The notes: a model not told the origin generated them from the sequence alone. Counted from the stretch's first letter, positions 29,216 through 38,140 are shown. The stretch: 45,686 nucleotides of DNA from Gluconacetobacter sacchari (GCF_014174255.1 NZ_JABEQJ010000037.1:1-45686); one strand, 5' to 3'. Made by a program: numbers and translations.

Positions 29216-31030
29216 ATGCTGAGGTATTTTTTCATACTGTCTCTGACCGTTTCGGTATCGGGGTATGCGTTCGCGGGTGAGACCGCAGGAAAAACCCCGT
29301 CGTTCCAAGGCAGGTGCTCGGCATTCGTTGGCCGGCATGCGGCGGGTGGTTTCGATTACACCGTCACAAAGGCGTATTTCGGCGGCAGGAACGCGGCAAT
29401 CAATGTGCGTCCCGCCACGGATGTCGGCGCGACCGGAACGGCCGCGGCGATTCCGGTCACGCGCGATATGTGCCTGCTTAAAATAACGATCGGTCCCGGC
29501 GCGAACAATGGTCCGAACGAGCCGTCCACCTCTCGGGGAATCGGCCTGGAGGTGTGGGTGCCGTCGCCGGCCGACTGGAACCAGCGTTACCTTGGGGTGG
29601 GGGAAGGTGGCTATGCCGGCCTGCCGGACGTTCAGGATACGAACGCTCTGAGTGTCATCGGTCAATCGGCGCTGCGCGCCGGCGAAGACGGCTTCCTGAC
29701 CGTCAACTCGGATGACGGGCACTCGGCCGGCGGTGGCAGTGACGGGAGTTTCGCGTTTCGCCCGAACGGAAAGCTGAACTGGCCGCTTCTCGAGGACTGG
29801 GCGTATCGCAGCCTCCATATGATGGTGCTGGCCGCGCACGATATCGCGCGGAACTTTTACGGACGTGAACCGAAATTTTCCTACTGGAGCGGAGGGTCGA
29901 CCGGTGGCCGCGAGGGCCTTATGCTCGCGCAACGTTATCCCCATGACTATAACGGTATCATTAGCGCCTATCCGGCGATAAACTGGCCCAGCTTCGTGCC
30001 GTCCATTATGTGGCCACAGGTGGTCATGAACCGTGATCTCGGGCATCCGATATCGCCGGGGAAGCTCGAACTGGTAACACAGCGCGCGATTGCGGCGTGC
30101 GATACCTTCATTGCCGGCAGGCATGATGGTTACATCAGTGATTTGGCGTCCTGCCACTATGATCCGGTAGGCGACACCGGACTTCTCTGCCCGGAATCGA
30201 AGGGTGGCAGCGATTCATGTCTGACGAAGGGCGAGGCCGTCGCCGTCGACAAGATCTGGTATGGACCGACGATCGACGGGAAGGCGATTTCTCCCGGGTC
30301 GGATAACGGGTTCGAGCCTTCGCTCAGTCTCGGTCATCTATGGTACGGATATAACCGGGGCGTGGTCCTGTATAATTCGCCGCTGACCTATGGAGTCGGA
30401 CCCGCCGGCGTCACGCCCTTCACCATCGGCGCGCATTGGCTGGCGATTGCCGCCGGCGATCCGGCATTGGCCGACAGATCGCTGAAAAGCGGCTCCGTCC
30501 TGGCGCGCGATGGCTGGAAGACTCTGGGCTATTCGGGCGATAAATCGTTTTCGAGCGTCTTTATCCGGTCGTTGCAGCAATTCGGGTCGATGAACGGAAC
30601 GGATAGCGTCGACCTGAGGGAGTTCTACAAGGCGGGTGGCAAGATCATTCATTGGCACGGCCTGGCCGACAATCAGATTCCGGTGGGCGGATCGGTTAAT
30701 TATTACGAGCGTGTCGCGGACGCCTTTGGCGGATTCGACAATATCCAAGGCTGGTATCGCTTTTTCCTGGCGCCGGGCCTGGGGCATGGGCGCACCGGGG
30801 CTGCCGGGCTGCATCCTCCGGTGCCGGGCGGGAATGCGAATGACGGGTTTGGCATCAACTATGCCATTCTTCCGGCTCTTGAGCGGTGGACCGAGGCTGG
30901 TGTCGCGCCTGCCGTGATCCATGTCTCGAGAAAAGACGATGCCGAAGGGGAACGTTTCTGGTGTCCTTACCCCGCGCAACTGACGGTTGGCGGCGCGAAA
31001 ACGGCCTTCACCTGCTCAGTCGGCCGGTGA
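29216..31030 (+). CDS. tannase/feruloyl esterase family hydrolase lacking the CS-D-HC disulfide
   Basis: A 604-residue exported alpha/beta hydrolase; signal peptide about 1-20 (cut after YAFA). The catalytic triad is readable: Ser228 in WSGGSTGGREG, Asp485 in HGLADNQIP and His524 in APGLGHGRTG. In the tannase/feruloyl esterase family the residue before Ser and the one after His are cysteines joined by a disulfide. Here both are glycine (227 and 525). The fold and triad still support ester cleavage, for example of aromatic acid esters, in the periplasm or outside. GGAGAGG precedes the ATG. It is cotranscribed with the receptor 24 bases upstream. Confidence 0.88.
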   Translation: MLRYFFILSLTVSVSGYAFAGETAGKTPSFQGRCSAFVGRHAAGGFDYTVTKAYFGGRNAAINVRPATDVGATGTAAAIPVTRDMCLLKITIGPGANNGPNEPSTSRGIGLEVWVPSPADWNQRYLGVGEGGYAGLPDVQDTNALSVIGQSALRAGEDGFLTVNSDDGHSAGGGSDGSFAFRPNGKLNWPLLEDWAYRSLHMMVLAAHDIARNFYGREPKFSYWSGGSTGGREGLMLAQRYPHDYNGIISAYPAINWPSFVPSIMWPQVVMNRDLGHPISPGKLELVTQRAIAACDTFIAGRHDGYISDLASCHYDPVGDTGLLCPESKGGSDSCLTKGEAVAVDKIWYGPTIDGKAISPGSDNGFEPSLSLGHLWYGYNRGVVLYNSPLTYGVGPAGVTPFTIGAHWLAIAAGDPALADRSLKSGSVLARDGWKTLGYSGDKSFSSVFIRSLQQFGSMNGTDSVDLREFYKAGGKIIHWHGLADNQIPVGGSVNYYERVADAFGGFDNIQGWYRFFLAPGLGHGRTGAAGLHPPVPGGNANDGFGINYAILPALERWTEAGVAPAVIHVSRKDDAEGERFWCPYPAQLTVGGAKTAFTCSVGR

Positions 31031-31186
31031 GACACCATATCGTCTGCCATGACGGCAATCATGACGGCGATCGTTGCCCCGCCGCGGCGCGGCGGGCAGG
31101 GGAGATCGGATGAAATCGTGCCTGGGGCAGCCCTGGGGCGCTCCTGGCGCATCCGAAGCGGAAACAGGATGGAGGACAATCGAGCC

Positions 31187-32551
31187 GTGACGCAAATGCC
31201 CCCGCAGACGATTCATTCCGCTGCCCAGGCGCTGGCGGAAGGGCGGACGACCAGCCGCGCACTGGTCGAGGACGCGCTGGCCCGTATTGCCGATCCGGAC
31301 GGCGAAGGCGCGCGAACGTTCATGGGCGTGCATGCGCGCACCGCGCGCGCCCGGGCCGATCATATGGATGCCTTGCGGAAAAACGGCCATGCGCCGTCCG
31401 CGTTCGCCGGGCTGCCGATGTCGGTCAAGGACCTGTTCGACGAGGCTGGAGCCGTCACGCGCGCGGGTTCGCGCGTGCTGGATGGCGCGGCGCCCGCCGT
31501 CAGCGACGCACCCGCTCTCGCGCGGCTGAATGCGGCGGGCATGATCTCCATCGGCCGGACCACGATGACGGAGTTCGCGTTTTCCGGCGTGGGGATCAAC
31601 CCCCATTATGGGACCCCCGCCAATCCTTGGCGACGGTCCGAGAGGCGCGTGCCCGGTGGTTCCTCATCCGGGGCGGCCATATCGGTCACCGATGGAATGG
31701 CCTTCGTCGGTATCGGCACCGATACGGGAGGATCGTGTCGTATTCCCGCCGCCCTGACCGGGCTGGTCGGCTTCAAGCCGACCGCATCGCGTATTCCCCG
31801 CACCGGCATGGTCCCGCTGTCGTCAACGCTCGATTCGGTCGGCAGCATAGCGCGCAGCGTCGCCTGTTGCTGGACGGTCGACAGCCTGATGGCCGGTGGC
31901 GGCGCGCGTCTCCAGGATGCGCCGAGTGGTATGCTCGGGGCGTCGCCGAGGCTGGGTGTGCTGAGTACGTACGTTCTGGATGGGATGGACGAGACGGTCG
32001 GGCGTACATGGGAGGCATGTCTGAGCCGTCTCGCGGCTGGAGGGGTGTCTCTTGCCGATGTCGCCTGCCCTGCGTTGAACGATCTCGCGGAGGCCAACAG
32101 CAAGGGCGGCTTTCCTGCGCCCGAGGCGCTGGCCTGGCATTCGCCACTCTTACGGACCCGTCACGCTGAATACGATCCGTTCGTCCTGCGTCGAATATTG
32201 CGCGGCCAGGAACAGAGTGCCGTCGACTACATCACTCTCATGGAGACGCGGGCGCGTATCATGCGGCGGGCCGGGGACTGCCTGGATCAGTATGATGCAG
32301 TCATCATGCCGACGGTTCCGATCGTGGCGCCTCGCCAGGACGCATTGACCGATGACGGTGTCTATGCGGCGACCAATTTGAAGTTGCTGCGCAATTCGAC
32401 GGTTGTCAATTTCCTCGACCGCTGCGCCATCACGATTCCGTGTCATAGCCCGGGCGAAGCGCCCGTCGGCCTCATGCTGATGGGGCGCCATCATGAAGAC
32501 GCGGCCCTTCTGCAGATCGCAGCGCAAGTCGAACGTGCCCTTGCATCCTGA
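31187..32551 (+). CDS. amidase signature family hydrolase
   Basis: A 454-residue cytoplasmic amidase. The Ser-cisSer-Lys triad is visible: Lys81 in PMSVKDLFD, the Ser cluster 159-161 in VPGGSSSGAA and the nucleophile Ser183 in GTDTGGSCRIPAALTG. Members hydrolyse amides or transfer ammonia in tRNA amidation; the lack of gatB/gatC neighbours and the context argue for a catabolic amidase. GTG 31187 is preferred, with GGAGG at 31171-31175; ATG 31169 and ATG 31196 are alternatives. It lies downstream of the esterase on the same strand after a 156-base gap and is convergent with the MarR gene. Confidence 0.88.
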   Translation: MTQMPPQTIHSAAQALAEGRTTSRALVEDALARIADPDGEGARTFMGVHARTARARADHMDALRKNGHAPSAFAGLPMSVKDLFDEAGAVTRAGSRVLDGAAPAVSDAPALARLNAAGMISIGRTTMTEFAFSGVGINPHYGTPANPWRRSERRVPGGSSSGAAISVTDGMAFVGIGTDTGGSCRIPAALTGLVGFKPTASRIPRTGMVPLSSTLDSVGSIARSVACCWTVDSLMAGGGARLQDAPSGMLGASPRLGVLSTYVLDGMDETVGRTWEACLSRLAAGGVSLADVACPALNDLAEANSKGGFPAPEALAWHSPLLRTRHAEYDPFVLRRILRGQEQSAVDYITLMETRARIMRRAGDCLDQYDAVIMPTVPIVAPRQDALTDDGVYAATNLKLLRNSTVVNFLDRCAITIPCHSPGEAPVGLMLMGRHHEDAALLQIAAQVERALAS

Positions 32552-32561
32552 ACCTTGTCGC

Positions 32562-32580
32562 GGCGGGGGCAGCGCCCGCC
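32562..32580. terminator. hairpin between amidase and marR
   Basis: GGCGGG (32562-32567) and CCCGCC (32575-32580) can pair around a 7-base loop in the gap between two convergent genes. There is no T run, so terminator function is tentative. Confidence 0.4.
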
Positions 32581-32614
32581 GTCTTATGACGGGCTGGTGC
32601 CCGCGCCATGCCCT

Positions 32615-33190
32615 TTATTCGCTCAAAAAATCCATGAGCGTCAGTGATGCCTGTGCCCCCGATATCAACTGCGACATGGTACGGGCCAGTTCGATCATCT
32701 GGTCGCGGGAGATATCGCGGAATATCGTATCGTTTACCGGCACCTGTACCTCCGCCAGGCGGGCGAGCAATTCCCTGGCCTTGGGAGTCACCGACAGGAT
32801 CACGCGCCGACGGTCCTTTGCGTTGGGGACCTTCATGACCAGACCCGATGCGGTCAACTTGTTGACCGCGATCGTTACAAACGCGCCGCTGAGGTTGAGA
32901 TGCTCGGCGAGTTGCGCGATGCCGATGCCATCACTTTCCATGTGAGCGATCGAGATCAGTGCCGTGTATTGCGTGCCGCTCAGGCCGATATGACGGCCCA
33001 GTCGCTCCCGGTTCGCCTGAATCAGGGTTGAAAATGCCAGCAATCGATGCAGCATCTCACGAAAAAGGCGATCGGAGCCGTTCACCGTGAGTTCAGAACG
33101 CGACACCGTCAGCGGCGATGTGGGACGATCGGACTTCATCTCGATAATATCGCTGACAGCATTCAGTGTTTGATTTCTGATTTTCTTCAT
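32615..33190 (-). CDS. MarR family transcriptional regulator
   Basis: A 191-residue MarR protein. The winged helix-turn-helix spans about residues 85-150, with IAQLAEHLNLSGAFVTIAVN as the recognition region and the wing NAKDRRRVILSVT. The flanking helices form the dimer interface. The N-terminal 40 residues are an unusual extension. MarR proteins often sense phenolic or aromatic acids and repress the genes for their breakdown, binding palindromes of 16-20 bases. The twin 19-base palindromes at 26099 and 26279 are natural candidate targets, but this pairing is inferred. It sits at the right end of the island, next to an IS remnant. Confidence 0.92.
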   Translation of the reverse strand: MKKIRNQTLNAVSDIIEMKSDRPTSPLTVSRSELTVNGSDRLFREMLHRLLAFSTLIQANRERLGRHIGLSGTQYTALISIAHMESDGIGIAQLAEHLNLSGAFVTIAVNKLTASGLVMKVPNAKDRRRVILSVTPKARELLARLAEVQVPVNDTIFRDISRDQMIELARTMSQLISGAQASLTLMDFLSE

Positions 33191-33252
33191 CGCCCTGCTT
33201 CAAAACTCATGGTCTACACCGCGCACAATTCGGAATAAATTTCTTGACGCCC

Positions 33253-33804
33253 TTATGGATTACGCTTTTGATTTTCATAATCATGCCGTATCCTGAAGCT
33301 CGCCTTATGTTGATCTGTCCACGATGACTGGCCTGTTGTAGTAGTTGATTCGTGCCTCCGATGCCAGCCTGAGCAAGACGAGAGTTCCTCATCCATCGTG
33401 CGCGCCAGGCGCCACGACAGCGCCCTGCGCGTCGCCCAGTCCATGATCGCCACGAGGTAGAGAAAGCCCCGCCTCGTGGGAAGATGCGCGATGTCGGCAC
33501 ACCAGACCTGGTTGGGCCGGTCGATGACCAGATCCCGCAGCAGATACAGATATTGCCGATGCTTCGGACGGGGCGCACTCTTGCACGGCTTCTGGTAGAT
33601 CGCCCGCAGCCCCATCATCGCCATGAGTCGGTGAACCCGCTTGCGGCCAGGCACAGTTCGCCATTCTCTTCGGTGACCGCTTCGCACGCACCACCGTCTG
33701 ATCAACAACGTGAGCAACGCATCGCACACGAAATTCCTGACAGTCCCCTGCTCCGTGCTATTGAGCACGCATGTGAGATTTGGACCTGACCCGCAGATCA
33801 CCAT
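33253..33804 (-). pseudogene. truncated IS3-family transposase (OrfB remnant)
   Basis: The middle of this frame is a clear IS3-family DDE integrase: KRVHRLMAMMGLRAIYQKP, then RPNQVWCADIAHLPTRRGFLYLV and AIMDWATRRALSWRLARTMD. Only the first catalytic Asp (in WCADI) survives; the region with the second Asp and the Glu is gone, replaced after TMDEE by unrelated sequence. The N-terminal part before KRVHRLM also does not align well, suggesting a frameshift or second break. No orfA and no convincing terminal repeats were found. It is a dead insertion-sequence fragment marking the edge of the island. Confidence 0.82.
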
Positions 33805-33974
33805 ATCGGCTGGCGGCTTCCGGAAAGCGCCGCGTTCAAAGGCCTGACAGAAGACCGCATTCGATCACACGCTCAACGGGTCAGAAACTTCTTGCACTAC
33901 GGACGGCAACCACAGAAGCAGCTACGATCCTTATTCCCTTTTTGATTCGAACATTCGATGGGTCCGGTCTCCGC

Positions 33975-34647
33975 ATGGTGTATTTGGATATTTTTCTTTT
34001 TCTCTTATTGATTTTTTATCCAACGGCATGGCTGAGACGTACTTTGGCGTCGAGTGGAATGGTATTTCCTTTTGCAAAACGATTTATTTTTGTTTCTATT
34101 GCCATGTTAATTATTTCCGGAAGGTCGGAGGGCTATTTCCAGAAAATTATCGTTGATTATGATGATAGTTTAATTTTTTTATATTACTGTATGGTTGGCT
34201 TTGTGGAAGAACTCGCGAAGACGGCTGGGGCTATTTTTTTATTGCGTAGCGTAAATTTTAGAGAAATCTGTTCCCAACAGTTTCAATGTTTCCTGGGGGT
34301 CGGGTATTTTTTTTGGATTATTCGAAGGAGTTATACGCATTGTGGCAGTGGCGAGTATGTCTGGTAGTGGCAAAGCATTTATCCTATCGCAAAGCATACC
34401 TTTTGGCATAGACATTCATATGTCCTTAATCATTCAGGATGCTCTTGGTGTCTATATTGCCTTCTGTAAACCTCATATGTGGAAATATGCCGTATCAATC
34501 ATCATTAAGGCATGCCTTGAGCATGCGGGGTTCGATTCTTTTTATTGCGAGGACCCGCTAAAAATATATGATACTATTTTTTATTATATTCCTGTTCTGT
34601 TAATTTTTACCGTGTCCTCATCTATATTTTATTTTGCATGCGGTTAA
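33975..34647 (+). pseudogene. PrsW-like intramembrane protease, frameshifted at a T8 run
   Basis: Two overlapping open frames encode the halves of one membrane protein. The first runs from ATG 33975 to 34367 and the second is open up to 34647. Dropping one T from the eight Ts at 34307-34314 joins them as ...GVGYFFGLFEGVIRI... into 223 residues. The joined protein shows the three motifs of the PrsW/glutamic protease family in order: EELAK, FGLFEG and HAGFD, within hydrophobic segments. The DNA is strikingly AT-rich compared with its neighbours, suggesting foreign origin. The shift may be a real mutation, slippage-based switching or a sequencing error. No good ribosome binding site is seen. Confidence 0.65.
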
Positions 34648-34877
34648 ATCTTCCTTTTTGATGGCGTCCATCGGGTCTTTTATATCAATATCTTGTATTG
34701 TTATATCTATTATTTTCGCGGGGCATATAAATTTGCCGCGGATCGGCAAGAGACTGGGAGCAGATGAACGGGAATGCATGCACGTTCCTCGGCTGGGCCT
34801 CAGTCAGGGCTGATGATACCAAAGCTCCGTCAGATCACACCATGATCGTGGATGGACTCCTCAGAAAGGCAGGTCTT
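34648..34877. other. intergenic region between PrsW-like remnant and lutC
   Basis: The first 90 bases are AT-rich and the rest of mixed composition. No gene, tRNA or clear att-like repeat is visible. It marks the return to the high-GC chromosome. Confidence 0.4.
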
Positions 34878-35498
34878 TCACGTAGGGGCAGAGCCACCCC
34901 GATCTTCCTGCTGGGGTACGAAGCAGACGGCCAGGCTTCTGACGCCCTGGGCGCCGCGGATCAGGACGCCCTGGATGTCGGCGGTGGCGGAGGGGCCGCT
35001 CATCAGCACGCCGTAGCGGGCGGTGTGGAATTCGGGGCGCAGATAGGCCGTGTGCATGTTGGCCGTGATCTGCGTCGGGTCGAGCAGGACCACCATGTGC
35101 TGGGTCAGGTGGGCGAGGGCGTTGAGGCGGAGTTGGGCCTCGCTGAGGAAGATCGAGCCGGTTTCGGCGATGCCGAAGGCGGCGCGGACGATGGTGAGGT
35201 CGACCGGCTCGGCGGAGCGGGGGGTGGGCAGGTCTTCGATCCGCACCGTGCCGGTGGCTTCGGGCACCAGCGAGCAGATCATCAGGCCGGGTTGGGGGAA
35301 GCGGCGGGCGATGGCCTGGTCCAGCGTCTCGCCGGGCTGGCGGTCGAGCAGGGTGCCGCCCATCTGGGCCAGGCTGGCGGCGAAACGTTCCGGGCTGGCG
35401 TCGGCGTCGCCCAGTCGGGCCGGGTCCGGCAGGGGGTGCGCGGACGGGTCGGGGCCGTTGCGGCGCAGGGTGGCCAGGATGGTGTCGCGGGCGCTCAT
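34878..35498 (-). CDS. lutC: LutC, LUD-domain lactate utilization protein
   Basis: A 206-residue LUD-domain protein. The N-terminal MSARDTILATLRRN and the core block VRAAFGIAETGSIFLSE ... LTQHMVVLLD, then SGPSATADIQGVLIRGAQG, are typical of LutC/YkgG. With LutA and LutB it forms the iron-sulfur L-lactate dehydrogenase complex that oxidises lactate to pyruvate. Last gene of lutABC, 4 bases after lutB. Confidence 0.93.
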   Translation of the reverse strand: MSARDTILATLRRNGPDPSAHPLPDPARLGDADASPERFAASLAQMGGTLLDRQPGETLDQAIARRFPQPGLMICSLVPEATGTVRIEDLPTPRSAEPVDLTIVRAAFGIAETGSIFLSEAQLRLNALAHLTQHMVVLLDPTQITANMHTAYLRPEFHTARYGVLMSGPSATADIQGVLIRGAQGVRSLAVCFVPQQEDRGGSAPT

Positions 35499-35502
35499 CG
35501 TC

Positions 35503-36915
35503 TCATGTTTCCGCGTTGTCGAAGGGGGCGGGTTTTGCCGCCGGGCGGTTGCGGCGGTACCAGGTGTGGAAAGTTTCCTTGACCGGCTGAGGAAGTTCGC
35601 GATTCCTTCCCCAGGGGTTGAGCCAATTGTACAGCGCGAAGCGGGGCAGGGTGGACAGCGCGCTCTCGGCGCCGGCGATGGCGGCGCGGTAGAGCCCGGG
35701 CTGGCCCATCAGCTTGCCGGCCATGTGCATGATCTCGCGTTTCACGAACGGCATCTGGTGGTGGTCGACCAGGACCTGGCGCCATTTGAAAAGCTGTTCG
35801 TGGATGTTGATCTTGACCGGGCAGACATTGGTGCAACTGCCGTTGAGCGTCGAGGCGTAGGGCAGGGTGCTGTATTTCCGTTCGTTGAAGGTAGGGTCGA
35901 TGATCGCGCCGATCGGGCCGGAATAGACCGCGCCATAGGACAGGCCGCCCGAGCGGCGATAGACCGGGCAGGTGTTCATGCACGCGCCGCAGCGGATGCA
36001 TTTCAGCGAGGTCCAGAAATCCGCCATGCCCAGCCGGGCGGAGCGGCCGTTGTCGACCAGGATCACATGCATCTCGCCGCCATCCTGCGGGCCGCGGAAA
36101 TGGCTGGTATATTGGGTGATGGGCGAGCCCAGCGCGCTGCGCGACAGCAGGCGGATGAACACGCCGAGGTCGGCCATGCGGGGGACCACGCGCTCGATGC
36201 CGATGGTGGCGATATGCACGCGGGGGACGGTGGCGCTGAGGTCGGCATTGCCCTCGTTGGTGCAGACGACGAAGGTGCCGGTTTCGGCGACGAAGAAATT
36301 GCCGCCGGTCATGCCCGCGTCGGCATGCAGGATCACCGGCCGGGCGGCCAGGCGCTGGGCCTCGGCAAGCTGGTGCGGGTCGTCGGCGTCGGGGTCGGTG
36401 CCGTAGGCGCGGGCGAAGATGCGCGCCACGTCGCCGGTCAGTTTATGCACCGACGGCACGACGATGTGGCTGGGCATCTGGTCGTCGAGCTGCTGGATGC
36501 GTTCGCCGAGGTCGGTCTCGGTGACGGTGACGCCGCGGGCCGCCAGATAGGGGCGCAGGTCGCATTCCTCGGTCACCATCGACTTGCTCTTGATGAGCGT
36601 CGTGGCACCGCGCGCGTCCAGGATTTCGGCGACGATGCGGTTATGCTCGGCGCCGTCGGCGGCCCAGTGTACGTGGATGCCGTTGCGACGGGCGTTGCGC
36701 TCGAATTGTTCGAGATAATCGGCGAGGTTCGCCAGCACGTGTTCCTTGATGGCCGAGGCGCGGGCCCGCAGGTCCTGCCATTCGGGCAGCAGGCGCATCT
36801 GGGCGTCGCGCTTCTGGCGCATGTCCCACAGCCGGGCATCGTGGAAGTCCAGATGCGGCGCGTCGGCGATGAAGGCGGTGGCGGCGGCGGCGTGGTCGAC
36901 GGGCTTCCGCTTCAT
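35503..36915 (-). CDS. lutB: LutB, iron-sulfur lactate utilization protein
   Basis: A 470-residue protein with an N-terminal LUD domain (SKSMVTEECDLRPYL, GGNFFVAETGTFVVCTNEGN) and two [4Fe-4S] motifs: CIRCGACMNTCPVYR and, further on, NGSCTNVCPVKI. The C-terminal tail of about 80 residues is typical of LutB/YkgF. It should carry electrons within the LutABC complex at the membrane. ATG 36915 overlaps the lutA stop by 4 bases (ATGA), so translation is coupled. Confidence 0.94.
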   Translation of the reverse strand: MKRKPVDHAAAATAFIADAPHLDFHDARLWDMRQKRDAQMRLLPEWQDLRARASAIKEHVLANLADYLEQFERNARRNGIHVHWAADGAEHNRIVAEILDARGATTLIKSKSMVTEECDLRPYLAARGVTVTETDLGERIQQLDDQMPSHIVVPSVHKLTGDVARIFARAYGTDPDADDPHQLAEAQRLAARPVILHADAGMTGGNFFVAETGTFVVCTNEGNADLSATVPRVHIATIGIERVVPRMADLGVFIRLLSRSALGSPITQYTSHFRGPQDGGEMHVILVDNGRSARLGMADFWTSLKCIRCGACMNTCPVYRRSGGLSYGAVYSGPIGAIIDPTFNERKYSTLPYASTLNGSCTNVCPVKINIHEQLFKWRQVLVDHHQMPFVKREIMHMAGKLMGQPGLYRAAIAGAESALSTLPRFALYNWLNPWGRNRELPQPVKETFHTWYRRNRPAAKPAPFDNAET

Positions 36916-37661
36916 TGCCGGGCTCCGTTCAGGATCTCGGCGATGTGAATGAAGCGGATGTCCACCCGGTTGCGCTCGGCGCAGCCCTGCTGGTGCATCA
37001 TGCACGAGGAATCGGCCGAGACGATGTAGTCGGCGCCCGCCTGCCGGTGGTCGCGGACCTTGTCCAGGCCCATGCGGGCCGACACCGCTTCCTCGGACAC
37101 CGAGAAGGTGCCGCCGAAGCCGCAGCATTCGTCGGGCCGCGCCGGGGTGGCGAAACGGATGCCCCTGATGCCGGACAGCAGGGCCATCGGCTTGGAAAAG
37201 GCGGGCTCGCCCAGTTCGGACATGCTGGCGGTGCGCAGCGCGCGCAGGGTCGAGCAACTATTGTGCAGCCCGACCGTGTGCGGAAATTCCGCCCACGGGA
37301 AATCGCGCACCTTCAGCACGTCGTGCAGGAATTCGACCAGTTCGTAGGTGTTGGCGCGGACATGGCGTACGGCGTCGGTCTGCGCGATGGCGTCGAAATG
37401 CGCGCGGACGTGATGGGCGCAGCTTCCGGACGGCATCACGATCGCGTCGAAGCCGGCGAAAAGCCGCACGAACAGGGCCTCGGCCGCCGCGGAGTCCGAG
37501 ACGCAGCCGGCATTGGTCATCGGCTGTCCGCAGCAGGTCTGCTCCTGCGGGTAGGTGACGTCCTGGCCCAGCCGTTCCAGCAGTTCGAGCGTCGCGATGC
37601 CGACGGCGGGATAGAAGGCGTCGATATAACACGGCACGAACAGGCCAATCTTCATTCGCAT
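36912..37661 (-). CDS. lutA: LutA, CCG-domain lactate utilization protein
   Basis: A 249-residue protein with two cysteine-rich CCG domains: EQTCCGQPMTNAGC (about residues 42-53) with PSGSCAHHVR, and PDECCGFGGTFSV with SADSSCMMHQQG. These bind the unusual iron-sulfur clusters of heterodisulfide-reductase-like subunits. First gene of the lutABC operon. GGGGGAGAGA precedes ATG 37661; a second in-frame ATG lies two codons on. Confidence 0.94.
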   Translation of the reverse strand: MRMKIGLFVPCYIDAFYPAVGIATLELLERLGQDVTYPQEQTCCGQPMTNAGCVSDSAAAEALFVRLFAGFDAIVMPSGSCAHHVRAHFDAIAQTDAVRHVRANTYELVEFLHDVLKVRDFPWAEFPHTVGLHNSCSTLRALRTASMSELGEPAFSKPMALLSGIRGIRFATPARPDECCGFGGTFSVSEEAVSARMGLDKVRDHRQAGADYIVSADSSCMMHQQGCAERNRVDIRFIHIAEILNGARQ

Positions 37662-37695
37662 CGGTCTCTCCCCCTTCGGCGCCGGCCGTCATGAT

Positions 37696-37754
37696 GGACC
37701 GTTTCCCGGTCCGCGGACAGGGGAGTGTTATAACAAGATGCGGCGCCCGCTCAA
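37696..37754 (-). promoter_or_regulatory. lut promoter with overlapping palindromes
   Basis: On the minus strand TTGAGC (37749-37754) is followed after 16 bases by TATAAC (37727-37732). Around and after the expected start lie GTCCGCGGAC (37709-37718, perfect palindrome) and GGACCG-N5-CGGTCC (37696-37712, inverted repeat). They are candidate operators for a lactate-responsive regulator; no such regulator gene lies in this window. Confidence 0.5.
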
Positions 37755-37774
37755 CCGGCGGGTCCGACCGGGTG

Positions 37775-38140
37775 TCACTCGCTGTCGGGGCGGTCGCCGG
37801 GCTTGTTGCCGGTGATCTGGATCCAGGCCCCCCTGACGACCATGCAGTTGGCGTACGCGCTCTTCATGCGTCGGAACTGGTTGCCGCCGCCGCCGCTGTT
37901 CGTCATCGCCGGCGAGGTGTTTATCGCCATGTTGGCCGAGGCGTCGGTCTGGCAGAACGCGTCGGCCGAGCGGTATTCGTCGCTCTCGCGGTCCATGATC
38001 GCCTGGTACCCGGAAATGGAGCCGTAGATCGAATGTTCCCTGTGGGTACGGGCATGGCCGGTGCCGGCGATGGCCAGCGCCCCGGCCAGCGCCCCGGCCA
38101 ACGGCGGAAGCAGGCGGCTTGTGTCGATGCGGATGCTCAT
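37775..38140 (-). CDS. small exported protein of unknown function
   Basis: A 121-residue protein with a signal peptide (about 1-31, cut near TGHA). The mature part contains two cysteines (AFCQTD and ANCMVV) that could form a disulfide, and a Gly/Asn-rich stretch (TNSGGGGNQ). No family recognised. ATG 38140 is chosen because the signal peptide starts there; the frame upstream of it is not protein-like. It lies upstream of lutA on the same strand, with the lut promoter between them. Confidence 0.65.
   Translation of the reverse strand: MSIRIDTSRLLPPLAGALAGALAIAGTGHARTHREHSIYGSISGYQAIMDRESDEYRSADAFCQTDASANMAINTSPAMTNSGGGGNQFRRMKSAYANCMVVRGAWIQITGNKPGDRPDSE

Noticed and set aside
34764-35582. 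Plus-strand open frame over lutC
   Set aside because: It is the antisense of lutC, whose LUD-domain blocks are unmistakable on the minus strand.
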